Below are positions 7,503-18,500 of a stretch of DNA of 54,556 nucleotides, piece by piece. Each line of letters starts with the position of its first letter. Position 1 is the stretch's first letter. The DNA is from CBDCGV01 sp965216955 (GTDB taxonomy: Bacteria > Bacteroidota > Bacteroidia > Chitinophagales > JADIYW01). A program made the translations under genes and the position numbers. Under the pieces are notes generated by a model. It did no database searches. It worked only from the letters and a program-made list of their open reading frames with translations, and had not been told where the DNA came from. The DNA lies in contig CBDCGV010000015.1 of NCBI GenBank assembly GCA_965216955.1, positions 1-54,556 of the forward strand, in the 5' to 3' direction.

Positions 7503-8990
7503 ATGAAAAAGACAGGATATATATTTTTAGTGGCCATTATAACAGCACTTACTACCGTTTTTGCAGTAAGGCTTTTTGATAAAAAAGCACCATCAGTAAT
7601 TATAAAGGAAGTCAACACTACTCAACCTACAAAATTAGCCAACTATAATACAGCTATCGCTACTACTACTGATTTTGTAAAAGCTGCGGAGATTACTACC
7701 CCAACAGTTGTGCATATCACTACTTCAACAGAAGTAAAAACCGTTAATAGAGGTAGAAACCCCTTTTGGGATTTCTTTGGAGAAGATTTTGGATTTCCAG
7801 AACAACAACCGCAGGTAGGCTCTGGTTCTGGTGTTATTATTTCAAATGATGGATATATTGTCACAAATAATCATGTTATTGAACATGCAGACAAAATTGA
7901 AGTAACTTTAAATGACCGGCAGACTTTTGAAGCTAAATTAGTTGGCACAGACCCTTCTACAGATATAGCTGTTGTTAAAATAGAACGAGATGAGCACTTT
8001 GATTTTTTAACCTTTGGCAATTCTGACAATGTAAAAGTGGGAGAATGGGTGTTAGCAGTGGGCAATCCTTTTAATTTAGCCTCTACAGTTACGGCAGGTA
8101 TTGTAAGTGCAAAAGGCAGAAACATTAATCTCTTACGCGAAAAAGCAGGAAGCATTGCTATCGAATCGTTTATACAAACCGATGCAGCAGTTAACCCAGG
8201 AAATAGTGGTGGAGCACTAGTAAATGCTGAAACTGCCGAACTTATAGGCATAAATACAGCTATTGCAACTCCTACAGGCACTTACGCAGGGTATTCTTTT
8301 GCGGTACCATCTAATTTGGTAAAAAAAGTGGTTGATGATATTGTTGATTATGGTGTTGTCCAAAGAGGCCTATTAGGTGTCATGATAAGTGACTTAAATG
8401 CTGAATTAGTTGAAGAATTAGAATTAAACAATCTAGAAGGCATATATGTAAGTGAAGTAATGGATGGCGGAGGTGCTAAAGAAGCGGGGATCTTGGCAGG
8501 AGATGTAATAGTTAGTATAAATGACACTCAAGTAAAAACCAGCCCAGAGTTACAAGAGCTTGTTGCAAGACATCGTCCTGGTGATCAAATTAAAGTAAAA
8601 CTAATAAGAGATGGCAGTCAAAAATCTATATGGGTGACTCTAAAATCAAAGAATAATTCTACTGATTTATTGTCTAAATCTGATGTAGAAAAAGAAGCTG
8701 ATATATTCGCAAAGTTAGGTGTTGTTTTGGAAGACATTAGTCTACAAGAAGCTAGAAAATATGGTGTGCGTGGAGGTATAAAAGTTAAAAAAATAAAAAA
8801 AGAAGGTGTTTTAGCTCAACAAACAGATATTAAAGAAGGTTTTATCATCACGCGACTCAATAACCAACCTATTTATAGCGTTAAAGAATTAAAAGAAAAT
8901 TTGGAACGTTTTCAAGGAGAAGGTGTTCTATTAGAAGGGAAATATCCCGGAGTTTCGGGAACAACATATTATGCTTTTGGCATGAAGTAG
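7503..8990 (+). CDS. DegP/HtrA-type periplasmic serine protease (Do family)
   Basis: This 495-aa protein begins with a hydrophobic signal or anchor (residues 5-22). A trypsin-like protease domain follows with the complete triad: His124 in TNNHVIEHAD, Asp154 in DPSTDIAVVK and Ser235 in NPGNSGGAL. Two PDZ domains follow at about 285-385 and 395-490. Known role of the family: periplasmic quality control, degrading or holding misfolded envelope proteins. That role would matter for a cell exporting a 4556-residue adhesin from the next locus, but the link is inference. It is monocistronic in appearance, with a strong terminator 20 bases downstream and a divergent gene upstream. Whether it is DegP, DegQ or DegS in function cannot be decided. 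Confidence 0.95.
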   Translation: MKKTGYIFLVAIITALTTVFAVRLFDKKAPSVIIKEVNTTQPTKLANYNTAIATTTDFVKAAEITTPTVVHITTSTEVKTVNRGRNPFWDFFGEDFGFPEQQPQVGSGSGVIISNDGYIVTNNHVIEHADKIEVTLNDRQTFEAKLVGTDPSTDIAVVKIERDEHFDFLTFGNSDNVKVGEWVLAVGNPFNLASTVTAGIVSAKGRNINLLREKAGSIAIESFIQTDAAVNPGNSGGALVNAETAELIGINTAIATPTGTYAGYSFAVPSNLVKKVVDDIVDYGVVQRGLLGVMISDLNAELVEELELNNLEGIYVSEVMDGGGAKEAGILAGDVIVSINDTQVKTSPELQELVARHRPGDQIKVKLIRDGSQKSIWVTLKSKNNSTDLLSKSDVEKEADIFAKLGVVLEDISLQEARKYGVRGGIKVKKIKKEGVLAQQTDIKEGFIITRLNNQPIYSVKELKENLERFQGEGVLLEGKYPGVSGTTYYAFGMK

Positions 8991-9010
8991 CAATTCGTCT
9001 CATACTTTTG

Positions 9011-9050
9011 AACATCCCGGTCATTTCTCAGATGGCCGGGATGTTTCTTT
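9011..9050 (+). terminator. strong rho-independent terminator after the DegP-like gene
   Basis: AACATCCCGGTCAT pairs with ATGGCCGGGATGTT around a 7-base loop (14 paired positions, one of them G-T), followed by TTCTTTT. It is markedly GC-rich for this DNA. It separates the protease gene from the adhesin locus. Confidence 0.92.
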
Positions 9051-9224
9051 TATAGGTCTATTATTATAAAAGCTTCTACTCTTCAACTCTTCACACTAAA
9101 ATCCTACTTATTTTATTGAATCTATTGATTTAGCTTAAAAAATAAGCTGAGGAGATTCATTCTATACAACTAAAATTTAAAAAGAACAGTCTTATTTTTT
9201 AAACAATTTTTAACAACTTTTAAT

Positions 9225-9232
9225 TAACTTTG
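9225..9232 (+). promoter_or_regulatory. candidate -7 box (TAACTTTG) for the adhesin operon
   Basis: This is an exact TAnnTTTG match, the same octamer as in front of corA. The expected -33 TTG is not present in perfect form upstream, where the DNA is A/T-rich. It would imply transcription from about 9239. Confidence 0.4.
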
Positions 9233-9276
9233 AGAGCAAGCGGTTTTTATACTTTTAATTTACGGTAACTTAAACT

Positions 9277-9432
9277 ATGGAGCTAACTTTTACATCTTCA
9301 CATAAACATCCTTTCTTTATCAATAAAAAACATAGTCAATTAGTGCTATTGACAACTGTATTTTCTAACAAGTCTGTTGCCGATTGTAGGATCTTTGAGC
9401 CAGAAATATTAATGAACTTAAAGCAATTTTAA
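9277..9432 (+). CDS. possible 51-aa leader ORF, unproven
   Basis: An ATG-started frame of 51 codons lies in the presumed leader of the adhesin mRNA and ends 69 bases before the adhesin start. The product begins MELTFTSSHKHPFF and ends EILMNLKQF; it has no recognisable family, signal peptide or membrane segment. Chance open frames of this size are common in AT-rich DNA, so it is listed only because of its position between a candidate promoter and a very long gene. Confidence 0.18.
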   Translation: MELTFTSSHKHPFFINKKHSQLVLLTTVFSNKSVADCRIFEPEILMNLKQF

Positions 9433-9501
9433 ACGTCTTTGATTGTTATTATTAGTGTAATGAGTATTAAAAGTTAAAATAAGTTAAAAGCATTGCTATA
9501 A

Positions 9502-12500
9502 ATGAGAAAGATATACTCCATATTAATACTAATGCTTTTAGGGTTTAGTTTTAAATCTAATGCCCAAACTTATTACAACGATGGAAGAATTAGATTAGAG
9601 ATATGGGTAGATAAATTATGGACCAGCGCAGATTGCTTAGATGCGGATGGATTGTTTTCTGGACCTGACCCTGTTTTTAAAGACATTCAAGTAAGAGTTC
9701 CAAATGGCTATGGAGGCTTTTTCTTTTCACCTACCCTTTTCTTTTTAGGCTTTGATGATGTGGAAGCCAATACCTGGTTTGAAGCTGAAGATGCAGACAA
9801 CGAATTAACATTGGGGCTTTTCCCATATACATTGCCCGATGGTCCTGGTTACAAAGTCTTTGATCGAGTTTTTAACAATTCACGTGCACCTTTTGATTTC
9901 CAATTTAAAATACGAGAGGCTTACGAGAAAGATAACTGCACCTTTTGGTTCGAATATGTAAACTCTTTTATATGTTTTTCCCCAACGTTCCCATTTATAT
10001 TAGGAACACCTGATGATGATTATGTAGCACAAAATACTTGGTCACCGATCGAAACCAATATAAGAGCGACACCAGAGGGAGAAATTGGTTATACCCAAGT
10101 ATCCATTTTAGAGGAAGATGGTGGCATCTTATTCCCAAATCGGGAGCAGAAATATGGTATTATTTTCGCCCATAGATGGAGTCGGAAATCTGCGCTATTG
10201 GGTTTACCATTAGACCCACTTCCTGCAGAATGCCCTACACATACCAATATGGATGGTCCTATAACGGTAACTGCTAGTTTAAAAAGTATTTGGTCTGACA
10301 GTGATGGAGATGATGAAATTTTTGCTGGAGACGACCCTAGTTTACTAGATTGTATTACTCCAAATGTAGGGCAAGATGAAGATTTAAAAGTAAAGGTGAG
10401 AACAAGAGATGATGCCTCTTCTTCGTGGAGTGCTTTTCAAACCCCTATTCCTTCAGAAGATCCTGTTGAGCAAAATGATCCCAGATGGAACGACATCACT
10501 CCTATCAACATTTATTCAAAGTCAATTCCAGTGAATACCGCATTCGACCCTTCCTTTCAAATAGATTTTGAGCTATGGGAAGATGATGGCTGTAAAGCCA
10601 CCGATGAATACAATACTTGCGGTCTTTTTGAAAATCTATTTGGTAATGATGACGATCATCACTTACCACCGGGATCAGCCATTCAAACCATCAATTGGAG
10701 AGATGCTCCGCCAAACACGCCCATGACAGTTGATCTTCCATTGCGTACAAGTAGTAGCAATGCTTATGGTAACTGGTCAGCAAGAGTAGAATATATGTGG
10801 ACTACAAATGATCCTACTGCAACCATTGACAACACAGGATTTAATACCAGCAATGGAAGTACAAAATACAATAGAATACTTTGTGACAATATCAGTCTTT
10901 TCCCCCCTTCTCCTCCTGATTTTTATTCTACAACTATTACTGCAACCACTTCAAACACCCAGTACATGCAATGGCAGGTGGCCGAAGCATCCGGTCCTGG
11001 AGATGGCACCTGCCCTACAGACGTAAACTGGAAAGATGTTGGAAATATTTTCTTTCCGCAAGTCTGCCCTTCTTTAGATTTAAGTGTTACAGAAGATCTA
11101 CTAGGTTTAGAAAACAGAAAACTGGAAGAAAGAACTAGAATTTACCGACTTAAGGTAATGAATAGGAATGGTTCCGGTAGTAAAGGACAAACTGGTGACC
11201 GACTAGCAGAAGCCTATTCTGAATGTGTTCGTGTAACTAGGCACCCCAATGCTCCTCGAATAATCAGCCCGGTTTGTGGAAGTGCTGTGTTTGCTGGTTC
11301 CACACATAATTTTTCCATAAAGGCCGATCCTGAGGCATTTGGATTGGCCAATTATAGTAGTATTGAGTGGACATTAAGAGATAGAGATAATGGAAACGCT
11401 CTAGTTCCTGGAGCTGCATCAACACCTAGTGCCACTTCTACCGATATAACTTTTCCTAGTACAACAGGAAGGTATAGAATAAGATTACAGGTTAATACAG
11501 TATGTGGAGATCCTTTTTTTAAAATCTGTGATGTAGATGTGCAACCAGAAAGTTGTGGCGCAGTACACGTATCCGAATCTATCGGAGATGATGGCAATGC
11601 TGGGGGAGCCAATACTCCTAAAAAAACACTGGCAGCGGCTGTAGCGACGCTGGATAGAACGACTAGACACATTAGGTTGTTAAGTGACGATGTTCAAGCT
11701 GTATATAGAATAGGAGAAATTGTTAATTTATTAGATAGTGTAACTATTGATGGTGGATGGAACTACACTACTGTTTCAGGAAATTATGTATGGGGCAAAC
11801 AATCGAATAAACAATCTTACATCTATTTTGAACAAACTTCATCGAGTGCTCTTGCTTTAGAAGAAGTTAGTGATTCCATAGGACATCGTATTGGTTTCAA
11901 AGCAGATGGTGTGCATGGTTGGAAATTACTAGACCTTAAAATTGAGACCAATGATATTGAATTAAGTAATGGAAATGAAAGACGCACTACCGATAAAAAT
12001 GGTTTGTCTAATTATGGCGTCTTTATCAATAATTGCACTAATTTTTCTATAGATAGATGTGAAATAATAGCTGGTGATGCCACTAGCGGTGGAAAAGGAA
12101 ATACAGGTGCCTCTGGACAACCTGGAAACCCTGGAAATTCGGGACTTCCAGGTAACTCTGCAAGCAGCTGTACTGGAACGACTTGCTTAGGTGGTTTAGG
12201 TGCTCAACCTTTTTTAAGTGGAGGCACTCAACAAGGTGGTTCAGGTGGAAAAGGTGGGGACGGTGGAAATTCCAACGATTGCGATAATGCAGACGGAGAT
12301 GGTGGACTATCAGGCTCAAATTCTGGTGGAGGGACAAGTGGTGGTGCTGGAGGTAGTGGTGGTGCAGATGGTACAAGTGCAATTATCTGTGGTGATTTTC
12401 CTTTTGTTTGTTGTAATGAGCCTGGAAAAGCAGGAGACAAAGGAGAAGTTGGAGATACAGGAACAGTCGGAGGAATAGGCACTGGTGGAGCTATAAATTT

Positions 12501-15500
12501 ATTTAGTGATTATTTTATTCCAGGAAATGGAGCTATTGGAGAAAGAGGAACCGGTGGCGGCGGCGGCGGCGGTGGCGGCGGCGGCGGCGCACAGTGTTTA
12601 GTATGTGACCCTGCATCCGTATTTGAAGGAAGTGGCAATGGCGGCGGCGGCGGCGGCAGCGGTGGTGAAGGTGGTCATGGTGGTCGAGGAGGTCGTGGAG
12701 GTGGATCTTCATTTGGAGTTTATATTAATAACTCTAGTGGTACCGTTACCAATACGGCTATTTCTTCTGGGGCTGGTGGTAATGGTGGTAATGGTGGTAA
12801 TGGTGGTAATGGTGGTAATGGTGGTCTTGGTGGTCTTGGAGAGAGTACTTCGACTGATGAGTTAGGTGCTGGAGGTGATGGCGGTCGCGGAGGAAAAGGT
12901 GGTCAAGGTGGTGCAGGACAAACAGGAGCTAATGGTGTTGCTTTTGATTTATACAATACCAATCCAGGATTGGGCTCTCCTGCAACGGCGGCCAATTGGG
13001 GTGGTAGTGTACCAGCACAGGGCAATAATGTAAAAGTATTTTATACATTAGGCTGTACCTATACCCCTATTCGAATTGAAAAACCTTCCGCTGATTCATG
13101 GTTTGATCTAGACGGAGGAGAATACGTTAATAATAAATCTGAAATTTTCAGTGAATATGGCCCCTCAGATGACAGACCTTTTATTTTCCATTCCACTACA
13201 GGAAGAAAAGATTTGGAAACAACAGGCCCCTCTGGAGATAGATTTGAAGAGTTTTATGAAATCACTCAAGAAAGAGCACTTCCCGAGATTGCAGATTCTA
13301 TATTCTCAGGAGCGGACACTATCCTCGTTGAAGACACTACTTATCTATGTGGAAGCGGCTCCGTTTATTTAAAAGGAATTGCTAACTCCCCCTCTACTGC
13401 TGATACTTTTAAATGGGTGGTTGAAAAGATAAGTGGAACATTTAATAACCTAGGAGGTTCTCCTTGTACATATATGTCTCCATGTAAAGTTACAAACCCA
13501 GAAGTAGCACCAAATACGAGTTCAGCGGCAGAGCCTGGTTTGATAACCTTCTCGGCAGCTAATGATGTTACAGATACCTTCCAAATTAAAATGGAAGTTT
13601 ATGATGCTTGCTGCGGTTGGTCTATTCCAGTATACAAGCATGTAATCGTTTCCCCTGAGATACAAGACAATGTTGTTTCCCCTCCCAATCCAGCTGGTTA
13701 TTGTTCCGACGATGCTGACCCAGGGCTGATCTATGGTTCTGCTCCCTTTCCTATCAATCAATCACCCAATAATAACTCCACTTTATCTGGAGGGAATGCG
13801 GGGATGTATAATTATTTCTGGGAAGTAAGTGTTAATGATAGCGCTTGGGTTAGTGCGCCAAGTGCCTTAGATTTTTACAATTACGATCCTCCAAACTTGG
13901 AAGTCGTTGGAGGAAATATAACGATATACGAGTTCAGAAGAATTGTCACTTCTCCAGGAGGATGTCAAGGAGACACTTCTAACGAAGTAACAATTACCAT
14001 ATATCCTGACATTACCAATAATATTATTGACGATTCTATTTCTCTATGCGTCAACGATTTATTAACCATAGATGGTACTGTTCCACAAGGGGGAGATTTT
14101 GACGGCGTAACTGGTGGATTTCAATATTCCTGGAAAGGAAGAAATGTTAGCTCCCCTACATTTGGGGCTCCTCCAGGTGGTGGGGTTGCCAATAACGAAG
14201 ATTACGCTGCTACTAGCAATTTAGTTTCTGGACAAGATTATGAATATTTCCGTATTGTTACTTCGCAAAATGGATTGTGTGAGGATACAAGTAACATTGC
14301 TGAAGTACTTGTTGATAATGATATAACAGGCATTCCATCCGGGAAAGCGGGTGGAGGGATAGCCTATTCTGGCTCCCCTATCTCAGGATGTGTTAATAGT
14401 TTTGATCCGGGCTCTATCAATGGTACTGATTTCTTAGGATTATCACCCGTGCCAGACTATTTTGTTTGGAGTATAAGTACTAATGGTTCCAATTTCGTTG
14501 ACGCACCCGGAACCAATGATCAAGCTACGTATGACCCCCCTGTACTTAATATTGTAAATGATGACACCACCACTTATCGATTTATTAGAACAGCAGTAAA
14601 AGGCAATTGTGCGAGAACAAGTCCGGATACTATCACTTTTGTTTTACCTCCTTGTAATGTTAACGATACTATCTATTTTGAACTTCCAACACAGGATACT
14701 ATTACACGTTGTGATCTTGCATTTGAGGGAGGTGTTTTAAATGCTGATGACAGTTGGCTGTGTGTAGGCGGAGGTACTACAGGGACGCTTGCTCCCTATG
14801 GAAGTTATGAGATAAAACCTACAGAATTAGGATGCCTAACCTTTTATAGTAATTGTACTGTAGGCACAGAAGTAGGTGCCATATGTGTAGTTACCGAAGA
14901 CCAAACAGAAAATACCTTTGATACTACTTATTTTGTGCCGACGATAACTGATGCAGATGATACTGTAAAAGTAGATACGACAATATGCGTTAATCAGACT
15001 ATAAATATTAGAGGCACTAATCTTTCTACTGCCGGTCAACACTTTGTTTCAATTAATGATGCAAGTGATTGTGATTCAGTAATAGAAGTGAATATAACGA
15101 TCAATGTAGTTGATACAGGTAAAATTCAAGATACTATTTGTGCTGGAGAGAGCTATCAATTGACCAATCTACTCACTACCTTCAATAACTTACAAAACGA
15201 TACCGTTCTCGTTGATACTGTTAATCTTGCTACTTGTGATAGTATTGTCTTAATTGATTTAACTGTACTTTCTATTGATACAGGTAGAGTTCAGGATACC
15301 ATTTGTGCTGGAGAGAGCTATCAATTGACCAACCTACTCACTACCTTCAATAACTTACAAAACGATACCGTTCTCGTTGATACTGTTAATCTTGCTACTT
15401 GTGATAGTATTGTCTTAATTGATTTAACTGTACTTTCTATCGATACAGGTAGAATTCAAGATACCATTTGTGCTGGAGAGAGCTATCAATTGACCAATCT

Positions 15501-18500
15501 ACTCACTACTTTCAATAACTTACAAAACGATACTGTTCTCGTTGATACTGTTAATCTTGCTACTTGTGATAGTATTGTCTTAATTGATTTAACTGTACTT
15601 TCTATCGATACAGGTAGAATTCAAGATACCATTTGTGCCGGAGAAAGCTATCAATTGACCAACCTACTCACTACCTTCAATAACTTACAAAACGATACTG
15701 TTCTCGTTGATACTGTTAATCTTGCTACTTGTGATAGTATTGTCTTAATTGATTTAACTGTACTTTCTATTGATACAGGTAGAGTTCAGGATACCATTTG
15801 TGCTGGAGAGAGCTATCAATTGACCAATCTACTCACTACTTTCAATAACTTACAAAACGATACTGTTCTCGTTGATACTGTTAATCTTGCTACTTGTGAT
15901 AGTATTGTCTTAATTGATTTAACTGTACTTTCTATCGATACAGGTAGAATTCAAGATACCATTTGTGCCGGAGAAAGCTATCAATTGACCAACCTACTCA
16001 CTACCTTCAATAACTTACAAAACGATACTGTTCTCGTTGATACTGTTAATCTTGCTACTTGTGATAGTATTGTCTTAATTGATTTAACTGTACTTTCTAT
16101 TGATACAGGTAGAGTTCAGGATACCATTTGTGCTGGAGAGAGCTATCAATTGACCAACCTACTCACTACTTTCAATAACTTACAAAACGATACCGTTCTC
16201 GTTGATACTGTTAATCTTGCTACTTGTGATAGTATTGTCTTAATTGATTTAACCGTACTTTCTATCGATACAGGTAGAATTCAAGATACTATTTGTGCTG
16301 GAGAGAGCTATCAATTGACCAACCTACTCACTACCTTCAATAACTTACAAAACGATACTGTTCTCGTTGATACTGTTAATCTTGCTACTTGTGATAGTAT
16401 TGTCTTAATTGATTTAACCGTACTTTCTATTGATACAGGTAGAGTTCAGGATACCATTTGTGCTGGAGAGAGCTATCAATTGACCAATCTACTCACTACT
16501 TTCAATAACTTACAAAACGATACCGTTCTCGTTGATACTGTTAATCTTGCTACTTGTGATAGTATTGTCTTAATTGATTTAACCGTACTTTCTATTGATA
16601 CAGGTAGAGTTCAGGATACCATTTGTGCTGGAGAGAGCTATCAATTGACCAACCTACTCACTACTTTCAATAACTTACAAAACGATACCGTTCTCGTTGA
16701 TACTGTTAATCTTGCTACTTGTGATAGTATTGTCTTAATTGATTTAACCGTACTTTCTATCGATACAGGTAGAATTCAAGATACTATTTGTGCTGGAGAG
16801 AGCTATCAATTGACCAACCTACTCACTACCTTCAATAACTTACAAAACGATACCGTTCTCGTTGATACTGTTAATCTTGCTACTTGTGATAGTATTGTCT
16901 TAATTGATTTAACCGTACTTTCTATTGATACAGGTAGAGTTCAGGATACCATTTGTGCTGGAGAGAGCTATCAATTGACCAATCTACTCACTACTTTCAA
17001 TAACTTACAAAACGATACCGTTCTCGTTGATACTGTTAATCTTGCTACTTGTGATAGTATTGTCTTAATTGATTTAACCGTACTTTCTATCGATACAGGT
17101 AGAATTCAAGATACTATTTGTGCTGGGGAGAGCTATCAATTGACCAACCTACTCACTACCTTCAATAACTTACAAAACGATACCGTTCTCGTTGATACTG
17201 TTAATCTTGCTACTTGTGATAGTATTGTGATTATCAATCTTGAAGTCATTTCCTCTGAACAAGACACCATTACAGATAGTATTTGTATTGGAGATAGTTA
17301 TCAGCTGCCAAGCTTAATGACCTTTTTTAGTAATATTCAAAGTGATACGTCCTTGGTTGATACTATTGATCTAGGAAATTGTAAGGGTACCAGAATCATT
17401 GAATTAACCGTACTTTCTATCGATACAGGTAGAATTCAAGATACCATTTGTGCTGGGGAGAGCTATCAATTGACCAATCTACTCACTACTTTCAATAACT
17501 TACAAAACGATACTGTTCTCGTTGATACTGTTAATCTTGCTACTTGTGATAGTATTGTCTTAATTGATTTAACCGTACTTTCTATTGATACAGGTAGAGT
17601 TCAGGATACCATTTGTGCTGGAGAGAGCTATCAATTGACCAATCTACTCACTACCTTCAATAACTTACAAAACGATACCGTTCTCGTTGATACTGTTAAT
17701 CTTGCTACTTGTGATAGTATTGTCTTAATTGATTTAACTGTACTTTCTATTGATACAGGTAGAATTCAAGATACTATTTGTGCTGGAGAGAGCTATCAAT
17801 TGACCAATCTACTCACTACCTTCAATAACTTACAAAACGATACTGTTCTCGTTGATACTGTTAATCTTGCTACTTGTGATAGTATTGTCTTAATTGATTT
17901 AACTGTACTTTCTATTGATACAGGTAGAATTCAAGATACTATTTGTGCTGGGGAGAGCTATCAATTGACCAATCTACTCACTACCTTCAATAACTTACAA
18001 AACGATACGGTTCTCGTTGATACTGTTAATCTTGCTACTTGTGATAGTATTGTCTTAATTGATTTAACCGTACTTTCTATCGATACAGGTAGAATTCAAG
18101 ATACTATTTGTGCCGGAGAAAGCTATCAATTGACCAATCTACTCACTACTTTCAATAACTTACAAAACGATACGGTTCTCGTTGATACTGTTAATCTTGC
18201 TACTTGTGATAGTATTGTGATTATCAATCTTGAAGTCATTTCCTCTGAACAAGACACCATTACAGATAGTATTTGTATTGGTGATAGTTATCAGCTGCCA
18301 AGCTTAATGACCATTTTCGGTAATATTCAAAGTGATACGTCCTTGGTTGATACTATTGATTTAGGAAACTGCAAAGGTACTAGAGTCATTGAATTAACAG
18401 TGCTTTCCATCGATACAGGTAGAGTTCAGGATACTATTTGTGCCGGGGAGAGCTATCAATTGACCAACCTACTCACTACTTTCAATAACTTACAAAACGA

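Larger units (their letters stand above)
9053..9501 (+). other. long leader/intergenic region before the giant adhesin gene
   Basis: About 450 bp lie between the terminator and the adhesin ATG. The region contains a 6-bp hairpin AGCTTA/TAAGCT at 9132-9148, a consensus -7 box at 9225-9232 and a 51-codon open frame at 9277-9432. If the box is used, the mRNA leader is about 260 nt. No known riboswitch was recognised. Confidence 0.5.
12073..12936 (+). repeat. glycine-rich, collagen/PGRS-like coding tract
   Basis: Codons for residues about 858-1145 give runs of G-x, GG-x and GNTGASGQPGNPGNSG-type sequence, inserted between two matching beta-helix-like rungs (GVFINNCTNFSIDRCEI before, GVYINNSSGTVTNTAI within). 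It is locally GC-rich in an AT-rich genome. The frames seen on other registers in this stretch are artefacts of GGN codon bias. Confidence 0.85.

Noticed and set aside
12228..12865. Open frames in other registers over the Gly-rich tract (for example 12228-12482 minus and 12605-12865 plus)
   Set aside because: They arise from GGN-rich codons, which lack stops in other frames; their Pro/His- or Val-rich products have no start context and the main frame is continuous through them.
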